DNA of 64,000 nt from the NCBI GenBank assembly GCA_020633295.1, contig JACKDW010000001.1, forward strand, positions 744,001 to 808,000, written 5' to 3'. Each line of letters begins with the position of its first letter. Position 1 is the first letter of the stretch. This DNA comes from Myxococcales bacterium. GTDB taxonomy: Bacteria; Myxococcota_A; Polyangia; Nannocystales; Nannocystaceae. Position numbers and translations under genes: made by a program. This document shows positions 1 to 8,321 of this stretch, one piece after another. Below the pieces are notes generated by a model that was not told the DNA's origin, did no database searches, and worked only from the letters and a program-made list of their open reading frames with translations.

Positions 1-515
1 TGGGCCGCGTCGACATCATCACCTCGACGCTCGGCAAGGCGCTCGGCGGCGCCTCGGGCGGGTTCACGGCCGCGCGCGAGGAGATCGTCGATCTCCTGCG
101 CAACCGCTCGCGGCCCTACCTGTTCAGCAACTCGCTCGCGCCGATGATCGTCGCGGCGAGCCTCGCGGTCATGGACCTCCTGACCGGGACCACCGAGCTG
201 CGTGACACGCTCGAGCGCAACACCAAGCAATTCCGCGAGCGCATGACCGCCGCCGGCTTCGCCATCACGCCCGGCGACCACCCGATCGTGCCGATCATGC
301 TGGGCGACGCGCGCCTCGCCAACGAGTTCGCCGACAAGCTGCTGACCCGCAACATCTACGTCATCGGCTTCTCGTACCCCGTCGTGCCCAAGGGCCAGGC
401 GCGGATCCGCGTCCAGCTCTCGGCGGCGCACACGCCCGACCAGATCGACCGCGCGATCGCGGCCTTCACCGAGATCGGCGCCGAGCTCGGCGTGGTGAAC
501 AAGAGCGCGAGCTGA
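1..515 (+). CDS. kbl: Glycine C-acetyltransferase (2-amino-3-ketobutyrate CoA ligase), 5' end cut by window edge
   Basis: This is the C-terminal part, about 170 residues, of a PLP-dependent alpha-oxoamine synthase family enzyme. The reading frame enters at base 3 and ends at a TGA at 513-515. The motif STLGKALGGASGG contains the PLP-binding lysine, and the tail RIRVQLSAAHTPDQIDRAI matches the Kbl ending. The family joins 2-amino-3-ketobutyrate with CoA to give glycine and acetyl-CoA in threonine breakdown, in the cytoplasm. Complete proteins are near 395 residues, so a bit more than half lies outside the window. The usual partner gene tdh would be upstream and cannot be seen. Related AONS enzymes (HemA, BioF) are less likely given the motif spacing and ending. 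Confidence 0.93.
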   Translation, partial: GRVDIITSTLGKALGGASGGFTAAREEIVDLLRNRSRPYLFSNSLAPMIVAASLAVMDLLTGTTELRDTLERNTKQFRERMTAAGFAITPGDHPIVPIMLGDARLANEFADKLLTRNIYVIGFSYPVVPKGQARIRVQLSAAHTPDQIDRAIAAFTEIGAELGVVNKSAS

Positions 516-537
516 GCGCGTCGCGTCGACGACGCGC
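516..537. terminator. Hairpin between convergent genes (possible bidirectional terminator)
   Basis: The arms GCGCGTCG (516-523) and CGACGCGC (530-537) are perfect complements around a 6-nt loop, directly after the kbl stop codon. There is no T-run. The downstream gene converges from the right, so one hairpin could serve both. The role is inferred from position only. Confidence 0.4.
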
Positions 538-634
538 GCGAGTCGCCCCGGGAGGTCGGCGGGCGCGATCGTGCGCGAGCCTCAACCGAGCTCGGACCGC
601 GAGCGTGGTCGCGCCGGCGCGCGGTCGCGGGGGT

Positions 635-2413
635 TCACTCGAGCGCGAGGTTCGGGCAGTCCCGGGCGAGCTCGTCGCTGAGCAGACACCGCGCTCGCAC
701 GGCCCCCGCGTCGCCCGGTACGCCGACGAGGAAGAGCTGCAGGTTCCAGCCGACCGACGCGCACTCCGGCGCGAGGTCGTCGAACAGCTCCGGCGTCGCG
801 CCCCCGCTGTCATTGAAGAACCCGAAGCAGCCGCCCGCGCCGCTCGGGGCCACGGGCGCTCCGGTCCCGGGTGCGCGCTCACACAGCGGTAGCTCCACGG
901 GCGGCCCCGCAGCGTCGTCCTCGACGACCACCGTGCACGAGGCGTCGATGACCGCCGTCGCCGGGTCGAGATCGAGCGCGCAGCCTTCGAAGCAGATCGG
1001 CAGGGCGACCTCACGCGCGCCGTCGACGAGCCGCGCGAGCGCGGGGCTGTAGTCGTCGTCGCAGATCGAGAACAGCGCGCGCCGATCCTCCGGCGTCGTC
1101 GGCAGCCCGAGCTCGCGGAGGCGCACAGGGGGGCGCGCGGTGTCGCCGCTGCTGCCCGTACAGCCAGGTCCAATGCCGTACTCGATCTGCTGCACCGGAT
1201 CCGGATCGTCGCGGTACTCCAGCGCCGCCGCGCCGTCGAGGTGGTACCCGCGCGGCACCCCGGTGATCAGCGAGACGACGGGATTGCGCACGAGCCCGTA
1301 CTCGTCCTCCGGGGTGAGGTCGTCGACATAGCGCGAGAGCGGGTAGAGGACCGCGTCGGGGTCTTCGTCGTTGAGGAGCGCGCCGTCGAGCGCGCGCTGC
1401 GTCGGGTTACAAGCGTAGGGACCTGGCGCGACGCCGTCGCAGGTGACGCCGGCGTTCCAGCACACCGCGCTCGTCGCCACGGCCGCGCCCGGCTCCCAGC
1501 TCCAGCTGTCCTCTTGCCCGAACAGCGCGACCTGCTCCGGGTTCCATGAGCAGTCGACCTCGTCGGTGATGAACACGATCGCGCGGTGCGCTCCGTCGCG
1601 GAAGAAGCCCGCGTTCGACTCACCCGGCGCGTAGGACCGCGAGCCCGCGAAGTGCAGGGACTCGAGCGGCGCCTCGAATCCACACCCGGTGACACCCGGG
1701 GGGAGCAGGCAGCGCAGCGCGGCGGTCAGCGCGTCGACGTCGTTGTCCTCGAGTTCATCCGTGTTGACGGGGAGCGCGGCCACGGCTTCGAAGACCGCGT
1801 CGGGGAGGTTGCTCCGGGCCCCCTGACCCTGCAGCCAGGGCCGTGGGCGCGGCGCGTCGTCGCCCTCGACCGCGGTCGGCGTCACGCCCTCCGCGAGCGC
1901 GGCGTGAACGCTGGGCTCACACCAGTCGCTGCACACCGAGCGCGCGTCGACGGTCTGCGGACCGTCGAACAGGAAGTCGTCACGGTCGCCGTCCACGCCC
2001 ATCCGCGCGCGGCAGCTCTCGAGCGCGAAGCTCCCGCGATCCGGCGGTCGCGTGTACGCCGGGCCGCTGCAGCTCGGGTGGCCCATGTCGGAGGTCGTCA
2101 TCGCGATCCGGTAGTCCACGCCGAGCTCAGGCGCGCGCAGCACCGACGCGAGCGCCCCCACGCTCGCCTGCAGCCGCGCCTGCGCGACCGCCATGGACGC
2201 CGAGTTGTCGATCACGAGCACGACATCGAGCATCGGCGGATTCGGGAGGCGCTGACCGTGCTCCGAGAGCTCTCCGACGCCGGTGTCGAGCGGGCCGTCG
2301 GTGTCGCTCGCGCCGACCGGCGCGCTGTCACCACAGGCGACGCACGCGAGCAGCAGCGCGCTGCAGAGCGCCCCGCTCGCCCGACGGCTCGCTCCCGACG
2401 CGCGCGCGATCAC
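635..2413 (-). CDS. Surface lipoprotein with von Willebrand factor A-like domain
   Basis: This 592-residue protein starts with GTG at 2413. It has a lipoprotein signal ending LLACVAC|G (Cys27) and then an acidic Asp/Thr/Gly linker. A VWA-like fold follows: VVLVIDNSAS (residues about 64-73) gives the DxSxS metal-adhesion (MIDAS) motif, and IVFITDEVDCS later fits another metal-site segment. Many cysteine pairs suggest disulfides outside the cytoplasm. It is likely anchored to the outer membrane and binds a partner through a metal. The start codon overlaps the stop of the upstream lipoprotein gene by 4 bases (GTGA), so the two are probably translationally coupled. The ligand is unknown. The large open frames on the other strand here are shadows. 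Confidence 0.85.
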   Translation of the reverse strand: MIARASGASRRASGALCSALLLACVACGDSAPVGASDTDGPLDTGVGELSEHGQRLPNPPMLDVVLVIDNSASMAVAQARLQASVGALASVLRAPELGVDYRIAMTTSDMGHPSCSGPAYTRPPDRGSFALESCRARMGVDGDRDDFLFDGPQTVDARSVCSDWCEPSVHAALAEGVTPTAVEGDDAPRPRPWLQGQGARSNLPDAVFEAVAALPVNTDELEDNDVDALTAALRCLLPPGVTGCGFEAPLESLHFAGSRSYAPGESNAGFFRDGAHRAIVFITDEVDCSWNPEQVALFGQEDSWSWEPGAAVATSAVCWNAGVTCDGVAPGPYACNPTQRALDGALLNDEDPDAVLYPLSRYVDDLTPEDEYGLVRNPVVSLITGVPRGYHLDGAAALEYRDDPDPVQQIEYGIGPGCTGSSGDTARPPVRLRELGLPTTPEDRRALFSICDDDYSPALARLVDGAREVALPICFEGCALDLDPATAVIDASCTVVVEDDAAGPPVELPLCERAPGTGAPVAPSGAGGCFGFFNDSGGATPELFDDLAPECASVGWNLQLFLVGVPGDAGAVRARCLLSDELARDCPNLALE

Positions 2414-3588
2414 GCCCCGACCTCGTAGCGGCTCACCCAGAAGCCGAGGCCGCCGCCGTCGCCTCCAACATAGACCGCGCCGTCGTCGTCGACCGCGACC
2501 CAGCGTGGCCGCGCCGCTATGAGCTCACCCGTGACCGCGCTGAGACGCGTCGGGAACTCTTCCCACACGAGCGCGCCCGTCGGGCTGAACACGCCGATCC
2601 AGCCGTCCCCGAACAGGCTCTCGGACTCCGGCGAGTCCTCGCTGCCGACCGCGATCGCGTAGTCACCCGGCGCGATCGCGATCGCCGCGATCTCCGATCG
2701 GCGCACGCTGCCCTCGCCCGGAAACAGCTGCTCCCATTGCTGCTCGCCGTCGGCGTCGAGCGAGCCTACCCAGCGGTCTTGCGTCCAGTGGCTCATCTCG
2801 CCGGGCAGCTCGACCGCGCCCGCGATCACGACCCCGCCGTCGCCGCGCGCCGCGATCGCGCGGACGATGCTCCCCGTCGTGGGGACGACGCGCTGCACCT
2901 CACCCTCGGGGCTGAGGTAGACGATCGCCGACCCCCCGCTGGAGCCCGACATCGCCACGACGCGGGAGCCGTCGCCGCGCAGCACGGCGCCGCCGCGGTC
3001 CCACAGCTCTTGCGCTGGGAGCTCCGCCGGCGACCGCAGCGTCGCCGCGCCGTCGTCGTCGTAGCGAAGCCACGCGCCGTAGTAGTCGACGACCTCCACG
3101 CCGCCGCCGGAGCGCGCGACCATGTCCAGGACGCCGCGAAAGCACCCCTCGCCGGGCGAGTCGTAGTCCCGCGCCCATATCGACGCCCCGTTCGCGTGCA
3201 AGCGCGCGAGCGAGGAGCAGGTCGGCTGTAGATCCGGAAACTGCAACGCTGGCTCGCTCGCCACGAACAGCTCGCCGCGCGTCGTCACCCTGACGTCGCG
3301 GATCTCCGTCGCCGCGCTGTACCAACGCGTCCAGCGCTCCTCGCCCGCCGCGCTCACGCGCGTGATCCACGGGAGCTCGACATCGGCGTCCACCCACGCC
3401 GCGCCGAACACGACGACATCGCCCGCGCCCGACACCGTCATCCCCTCCGCGGATCGCTCGCCGAAGGACGTCCACTGCGGCGAGAGCCCGTCGGCGTACG
3501 AGTCCTCGACGCAGCCGCTCACGACCAGCGCGAGCGCGAGCCCGACCCCGAACCGTCCTCGACGCAATCCAAACGAGGGCTCGCGCAC
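2410..3588 (-). CDS. Lipoprotein with predicted beta-propeller repeats
   Basis: I place the start at GTG 3588, because it puts a clean lipoprotein signal (Arg-rich start, FGVGLALALVVSGC, Cys near residue 26) at the N-terminus; the open frame upstream reads as low-complexity non-coding sequence. The mature part (about 365 residues) has repeated blades of the type GGVVIAGAVELPG, W..SLDADGEQQWEQ and GAVYVGGDGGGLGFW, as in SBBP or PQQ-like propeller proteins. It is likely on the cell surface, in a two-gene operon with the VWA lipoprotein that it overlaps by 4 bases. The pair may work together in adhesion or sensing, which is inferred from coupling only. No enzyme motif is visible. Confidence 0.75.
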   Translation of the reverse strand: MREPSFGLRRGRFGVGLALALVVSGCVEDSYADGLSPQWTSFGERSAEGMTVSGAGDVVVFGAAWVDADVELPWITRVSAAGEERWTRWYSAATEIRDVRVTTRGELFVASEPALQFPDLQPTCSSLARLHANGASIWARDYDSPGEGCFRGVLDMVARSGGGVEVVDYYGAWLRYDDDGAATLRSPAELPAQELWDRGGAVLRGDGSRVVAMSGSSGGSAIVYLSPEGEVQRVVPTTGSIVRAIAARGDGGVVIAGAVELPGEMSHWTQDRWVGSLDADGEQQWEQLFPGEGSVRRSEIAAIAIAPGDYAIAVGSEDSPESESLFGDGWIGVFSPTGALVWEEFPTRLSAVTGELIAARPRWVAVDDDGAVYVGGDGGGLGFWVSRYEVGA

Positions 3589-4187
3589 GCGCCCATCGTA
3601 GGAGTTCCGCGAGCGCGCTGTCCAGCGACGCGTAGACCACCGCGACGACCTCGAAGCCGCCGCGCGACCGCCTGCGCCTGTCGTTCGAACCGCGACCGCT
3701 CGTCCGTCGCGCGCGCTCGCGCCCCGGAATGTCTCTTGCGCCAGCACGTGACCGGGCGTCGACGCGAGCCGGGTCGCGTCAGCGCGAGCGACCCGGCTGG
3801 GGCTGCGCGCGCAGGCCGAGGCACGAGGCACGAGGGGCCGCGAACTGCCCCCCTCCAGGCGGCGGCTCCTCGGCCGCCTCGTGCACGCGGCTCGCGGCCC
3901 GGGCGCGCGCCAAGCGTTGCCTCGGGGTTCCGCAACGAGGTGCGCGATCAGGCAGGCGGACTCGCGGGCGCCTTCGCGGTCGAGGTCGTCGACGTCCCGT
4001 CGCGGAGGGGTCACGGGAGGAACGACTTCACGGGCCGTCGCCGGCGCTCGCACGATCGAGTCGCGTTCGCGAAAGCAATGTACGTACAACAGAATACTGA
4101 CGCATCGAAGGTAGGCGCGTGCGCTGAGCGACACGATGTTTCTCGTGGTCACGCGCGCCGGGTTCGCGCTGTGATACGGTCCCACGC
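3589..4187. other. Intergenic region between divergent genes
   Basis: About 600 bases without a convincing gene. The open frames here are Arg-rich and look like antisense artefacts. A locally AT-richer patch at about 4065-4110 stands out and may hold promoters for one or both flanking genes. No clear hairpin or repeat was seen. Confidence 0.5.
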
Positions 4188-6134
4188 GTGTCGCGTCACG
4201 ACGAGAGCCCGCGCGAGCCCGAGCTCGGCGCCCCTCGACGCGCGCGCGCGCTGTGGCTGTGGACCCTGGTCGTCCTGCTCGGGGTGAGCTGGCTGTACGC
4301 GACGTGCCTGGGGCTCGACTACGCCGCCGACGACTTCTGGCATATCGCGACGCTCGAGGGGCTCCAGGCTGGCGACGATGCCCCGTACAAGCTCTACGCG
4401 TTCGCCGAGGGCGACCCCGCAGAGACCGCCGCGCATCTCCATCGGGGCACCTTGCCGTGGTGGACCGTCCCGGACTGGCAGTTCGTCATGGTCCGTCCGC
4501 TCTCGAGCCTGACGATCGCGCTCGATCACCGGCTCGCGCCGCGCGCGGTGTGGCTGCATCACCTCCACTCGCTCGCGTGGGTGTGGCTCGTCATCGTCGC
4601 GGCCGCGCTGTGGCTGCGGCAGTTCGCGTCGCTCGCGGTCGCCGGCGTGGCCGTCGTCTTGTTCGCGATCGACGACAGCGTCGGCATCGCGATGTCCTGG
4701 ATCGCCAATCGCTGCGCCTTCGTCAGCATGGCCTTCGCCCTGCTCGCGCTGGCGATCAACGTGCGGAGGACGCGGACGCGAACGCCGTCGCGCGGCGCCG
4801 CCGTCCTCGAGGCGCTCGCGTGGGCGCTCGCGTTCTGCGGGGGTGAGTACGCGCTGTGCGGCGTCGGGTACCTCGTGGCCTGGCACCTGTGCGCCCACGA
4901 GGCGCCCTGGGCAGCGCGGGCGCGGGCGTGTGCGATCGGTGCGGCCGTCACCCTCGTGTTCCTCGTCGTGTTCTCGATCTACGGCAGCCCCGGCGGGCTG
5001 GCGGAGTACAACGACCCGCTCCGCGACCCCGTACGGTTCATCCGCGCGTTCGGGCACAAGCTCCCGCGGATGCTCGGCGAGACCTGGCTCTCGATCGGGT
5101 GTGACTCGGCCTGGATCGGCGCGCGGTTGGAGCGCTGGCCGGCGCTCGAGCGCTGGCTCGGTCCATGGGGCGAGTCGCTCCCGACGTCGCCGTGGCGCCA
5201 CGCGCTGCTGTGCGCCGCCGGGCTCCCGCCGCTGCTCGGGCTCGCGTGGCTGAGTCGACGCGTCCTGTCGCGCCGTGACGCGCGGATCATGTGGGCCGCC
5301 GCGCTCGGCTCGCTGCTCGCGACGATCCCGCTGTGCTCGACCAACCCGCAGACGCGGCTGCTCGTGTTCCCGAGCCTCGGCGCCGCCGTGGCGATCGCGG
5401 CGCTGCTGGTCGGCTCGGCGCGCGCGCTGTGGGACCGCCGGGCGCGGCGCTCGCGAACCCACGTCACCGTCGCGCTCGCGGGGCTCCTCGGCGCGGGCGG
5501 CCTCGCGTTCGTCGACACGGTCCTCGACGGTCAGCGCACGCGCTGGTTCGCCGAGTCGTTCGCCCGGGGGCAGGCGGGCATGGCCGCGCACGTGAGCACC
5601 GAGGCGCTGCAGCCACCGGCGATCGACGGCGCGCACGTCATCGTGCTGTCGACCCCCAGCCTCCTGCTCGGGGTGCACGGCATGAGCATGAACAGGATCT
5701 ACACGGACGCGCGCCCGCAGACGTGGCACACGCTCACCTTCGGCTGGCGCCCCTACATGCTCAAGCGCACCTCGTCGACCGCGTTCGTCCTGTCCTCCAT
5801 CGGCTCGAGCATCCTCAGCACCCGCGACGAGCGCAGCTTTCGCCCCCCCGACCGCGCGCTTCGACCCGGGGACGCCGTCGACGCGGGGCTGTTCGTGGCG
5901 ACCGTGAAGTCCGAGCGCGAGCCGGGTCAGCCGCTCGCGATCGAGTTTGACTTCAAGCGCCCGCTCGAGGACCCCGCGCTGCGCTTCTTCGCCTCGACCA
6001 AGGACGGGCTCACGCCGCTCACGATGCCGCAGGTGGGTGGGAGCGTCGTCGTGTCGCTGCCGATGATCCCGACAGTCCCGACAGTCCCGACAGTCACGAC
6101 CACCGCGACCACCGCGACCACCGCGCGGGGCTGA
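4188..6134 (+). CDS. Polytopic membrane protein, GT-C glycosyltransferase-like
   Basis: This 648-residue protein starts with GTG 4188. It has about 10-12 hydrophobic segments, beginning with LWTLVVLLGVSWLYATCLGL, and then a YAADDFWHI motif in the first large loop. An acidic pair after the first membrane helix is where GT-C glycosyltransferases (PMT/ArnT/mannosyltransferase type) carry their catalytic acid, so a lipid-linked sugar transferase is a reasonable guess. A soluble domain of about 120 residues follows the last helix and faces outward in that model. The C-terminus ends in a short Pro-Thr-Val and then Thr-Ala repeat, encoded by 9-bp units. It is followed by two other large membrane proteins of similar general build. 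The substrate is unknown. Confidence 0.65.
   Translation: MSRHDESPREPELGAPRRARALWLWTLVVLLGVSWLYATCLGLDYAADDFWHIATLEGLQAGDDAPYKLYAFAEGDPAETAAHLHRGTLPWWTVPDWQFVMVRPLSSLTIALDHRLAPRAVWLHHLHSLAWVWLVIVAAALWLRQFASLAVAGVAVVLFAIDDSVGIAMSWIANRCAFVSMAFALLALAINVRRTRTRTPSRGAAVLEALAWALAFCGGEYALCGVGYLVAWHLCAHEAPWAARARACAIGAAVTLVFLVVFSIYGSPGGLAEYNDPLRDPVRFIRAFGHKLPRMLGETWLSIGCDSAWIGARLERWPALERWLGPWGESLPTSPWRHALLCAAGLPPLLGLAWLSRRVLSRRDARIMWAAALGSLLATIPLCSTNPQTRLLVFPSLGAAVAIAALLVGSARALWDRRARRSRTHVTVALAGLLGAGGLAFVDTVLDGQRTRWFAESFARGQAGMAAHVSTEALQPPAIDGAHVIVLSTPSLLLGVHGMSMNRIYTDARPQTWHTLTFGWRPYMLKRTSSTAFVLSSIGSSILSTRDERSFRPPDRALRPGDAVDAGLFVATVKSEREPGQPLAIEFDFKRPLEDPALRFFASTKDGLTPLTMPQVGGSVVVSLPMIPTVPTVPTVTTTATTATTARG
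6070..6126 (+). repeat. Short in-frame tandem repeat at a 3' coding end
   Basis: Units of CCGACAGTC (9 bp) are followed by ACCGCGACC units, giving the peptide PTVPTVPTV and then TTATTATT at the end of the upstream membrane protein. The period is a multiple of three, so length changes keep the frame. Confidence 0.7.
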
Positions 6135-6155
6135 CGCGGCGCGACCGTGTTCCGG

Positions 6156-6185
6156 TTGAGCCCGCGAGCGCCCCGGCGCTATCAT
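6156..6185 (+). promoter_or_regulatory. Sigma70-type promoter, start codon 8 nt after the -10
   Basis: TTGAGC (6156-6161), an 18-base spacer and TATCAT (6180-6185) precede the GTG at 6194. Transcription would begin at about the start codon, so the mRNA would be leaderless or nearly so. There is no Shine-Dalgarno sequence in the 8 bases between. Confidence 0.5.
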
Positions 6186-6193
6186 GCGCGTTC

Positions 6194-8128
6194 GTGAGCC
6201 GCGACGCCCCCGTCACCGCACGACGTCTCCCGAGCTGGGGGTCGCACGTCGCGTTCGCGCTCGCCGCCCTGGCGCTGATGGGCGCGCACTCCTGGCTGCT
6301 GTTCTACTTCATCGACCCCGCGATCATGTTCGGCCACGAGCCGATGTACCTGCTCGACTTCGACACCCACATCGCGCAGACGTGGCGCGTGCTCGAGGGG
6401 CTCGCGGGCTGGGGGAAGCCCTGGGTGTACGACGTCCAGCTGCTCGCCGGGCAGCCCGCGGGCGTGATCTTCGACGCGGACAACAAGGCGTGGGAGCTGT
6501 GGACGTACGCGCTGTGGCGGCTCGGGCTGCCGCGCGGGCTGGCGTTCAACAGCTTCGTGCTGCTCGCGCACACGCTCGTCGCGCCGACGGTGTACGCGGC
6601 CGCGCGGCTGTTCGGCGCGGCGCGCTGGCCCGCGCTGGCGGCCGCGACCGCGGGCTCGACGCTGTGGTTCTTTGATTCCTTCGCCCACTGGTGCTGGGTC
6701 GTCGGCATGGTCGCGTACAGCTTCGCGGCCTACCTCTCGCTGATCCCGCTCGCGCTGTTCTTCCGCATGCTCCGCCAGTGGCGCTGGCGACAGGGGGTCG
6801 GCGTCGCGCTGTCCCTTGCGACCTGTCTCCTCATTCACCCCTACAGCTTCGTGATCCTCGTGTTCCCGATGGTCGCGCTCTACGGCGCGGCCTTCCGCCG
6901 GCTCGACCGTCGCCAGCACCTCGCCGTCTGGGCGATCGCGCTGTTCGCGATCGTCGCCAACAGCTACTGGCTGATCGTCGCGTTCCGCTACTGGCACTAC
7001 ATCCTCGACTCCGCGTACTTCGGGCAGTCGGGCGTCGAGTTCCTGCTGGCCGACATCGGCGCGCTCCTGCTGGATCCCAAGACCTCGGGCTTCGTCGGCA
7101 CGCGCACGGGCACCCGGCTCCTGGTCCTGGGCGCCGGCGTGGGCGGCCTGTTGATCTGGCGCCGCGCCCGTGACCCCCGCCTGCTGCCCTTCACCGTGGC
7201 GCTCGTCGCGATGTTCGCGCTCAGCTACTTCGGCAGCTACAGCCACGCGCTCGCGCAGATCCAGCCCTACCGCCACGTGCTCCCGCTCATGTACCTGTCG
7301 CTCGTGCCCGCGGCCGGGCTGCTCGACTGGCTCGGGACGCGACGGCGACGCGACGAGCCGCGTCGCGTCACGCCGGGCGCCGTGCTCACCGGCGTCCTGC
7401 TGCTGCCGGTCGTCCAGAACCAAACGCGCGACGTGATGTACTTCATGACCGCGTGGATCCCGAGCGTGGCCCCGCTGCCGGATGGCGACCCCGCGCTGCT
7501 GCAGGCCACGGGCTTCGTGCTCCACCCCGACTACCGGTGGCGGAGCCTGATGATCGAGACCCGCGACATCGAGCAGTGGGTTCGTGAGCACGACGATGGT
7601 CAGGGGCGGTTCCTGGTCGAGTTCCCGCACCTCGGCGATCACCTGAGCTGGGCGACCGACGCCCAGGTGCTCGGCGGCTTCACGCTGCGCAACCTCGAGC
7701 ACTCGGCGGCCAACCTGTTCCGCGACAACCGCTTCGGCGCGGTCCCCAAGCAGGAGTTCCGCGCGTACCTCGAGCGCTACGCGGTGCAGTGGGTCATCGT
7801 GCACCGCGACGGCCCGCAGTGGAGCGAGTGGCGCCGCGACGAGCTCGACCGCATCCGGACCATCGGGCTCCACACGATCTACCGCACGCGCTTCCCGGTG
7901 AACCTCGTCGCCGCGGGCGGCGGGCGCGTCGAGGCCGACACGAACCTCCTGACGGTCACCGGCACGCGCCCCGATCAGGACGTCGTGCTCCGCTACCACT
8001 GGCTCGAGACCCTCGAGTGCGCGCCGGGCTGCGCGATCACGCGGGAGCCGATCGAGGGCGACCCGGTGGGCTTCATCCGGATCCCGGCGCCGCACCCGTC
8101 CGACTTCACGGTGGTGAACGGGTACTGA
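6194..8128 (+). CDS. Polytopic membrane protein, GT-C-like (paralogue A of an inverted pair)
   Basis: 644 residues from GTG 6194. About ten membrane helices are followed by a soluble C-terminal domain from about residue 420. The first loop has LLDFDTHIAQTWRVLEGL and then a long, very conserved stretch around DVQLLAGQPAGVIFDADNK. The soluble part has DDGQGRFLVEFP, DAQVLGGFTLRNLEH and a near-terminal YHWLETLECAPGCAI segment. All of these recur in the convergent gene on the right. The early Asp-rich loop fits the GT-C fold, but no family signature is certain. It lies 59 bases after the previous membrane protein, yet has its own good promoter. The two cysteines in ECAPGC may form an external disulfide. 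Confidence 0.65.
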   Translation: MSRDAPVTARRLPSWGSHVAFALAALALMGAHSWLLFYFIDPAIMFGHEPMYLLDFDTHIAQTWRVLEGLAGWGKPWVYDVQLLAGQPAGVIFDADNKAWELWTYALWRLGLPRGLAFNSFVLLAHTLVAPTVYAAARLFGAARWPALAAATAGSTLWFFDSFAHWCWVVGMVAYSFAAYLSLIPLALFFRMLRQWRWRQGVGVALSLATCLLIHPYSFVILVFPMVALYGAAFRRLDRRQHLAVWAIALFAIVANSYWLIVAFRYWHYILDSAYFGQSGVEFLLADIGALLLDPKTSGFVGTRTGTRLLVLGAGVGGLLIWRRARDPRLLPFTVALVAMFALSYFGSYSHALAQIQPYRHVLPLMYLSLVPAAGLLDWLGTRRRRDEPRRVTPGAVLTGVLLLPVVQNQTRDVMYFMTAWIPSVAPLPDGDPALLQATGFVLHPDYRWRSLMIETRDIEQWVREHDDGQGRFLVEFPHLGDHLSWATDAQVLGGFTLRNLEHSAANLFRDNRFGAVPKQEFRAYLERYAVQWVIVHRDGPQWSEWRRDELDRIRTIGLHTIYRTRFPVNLVAAGGGRVEADTNLLTVTGTRPDQDVVLRYHWLETLECAPGCAITREPIEGDPVGFIRIPAPHPSDFTVVNGY

Positions 8129-8321
8129 GCCGGGCCACGGCGCGCGCGGAGTGAGACCCGCGCGGCGCCGCTCAGTACCCGTTCTCGATCACGAAGTCCG
8201 CGGGGTGTGGCGCGGGCACGCGGATAAATCCCACCCTGTCGTGCGGGACAGGCTCGCGCTCGATCGCGCAGCCCGGCGCGCACTCGAGGGTCTCGAGCCA
8301 GTGATAGCGCAGCACGACGTC
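7979..8321. repeat. Near-identical 60-nt inverted repeat inside the 3' ends of two convergent paralogues
   Basis: Bases 7979-8038 match the reverse complement of 8262-8321 at 58 of 60 positions. Both encode the DVVLRYHWLETLECAPGC segment. The arms are separated by 223 bases holding the two gene ends and the hairpin between them. Confidence 0.85.
8138..8170. terminator. Hairpin between the convergent paralogues
   Basis: CGGCGCGCGCGG (8138-8149) and CCGCGCGGCGCCG (8158-8170) pair with one bulge around the loop AGTGAGAC. The hairpin sits in the 43-bp gap between the two stop codons and could end transcription from both sides. There is no T-run. Confidence 0.45.

Noticed and set aside
1586..2428. 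Long open frames opposite the VWA lipoprotein
   Set aside because: They are Arg/Ala-rich with no domain, and result from the high GC at third positions of the real gene. The same holds opposite most genes, for example 8151-10391, 24781-27567 and 51837-54680.
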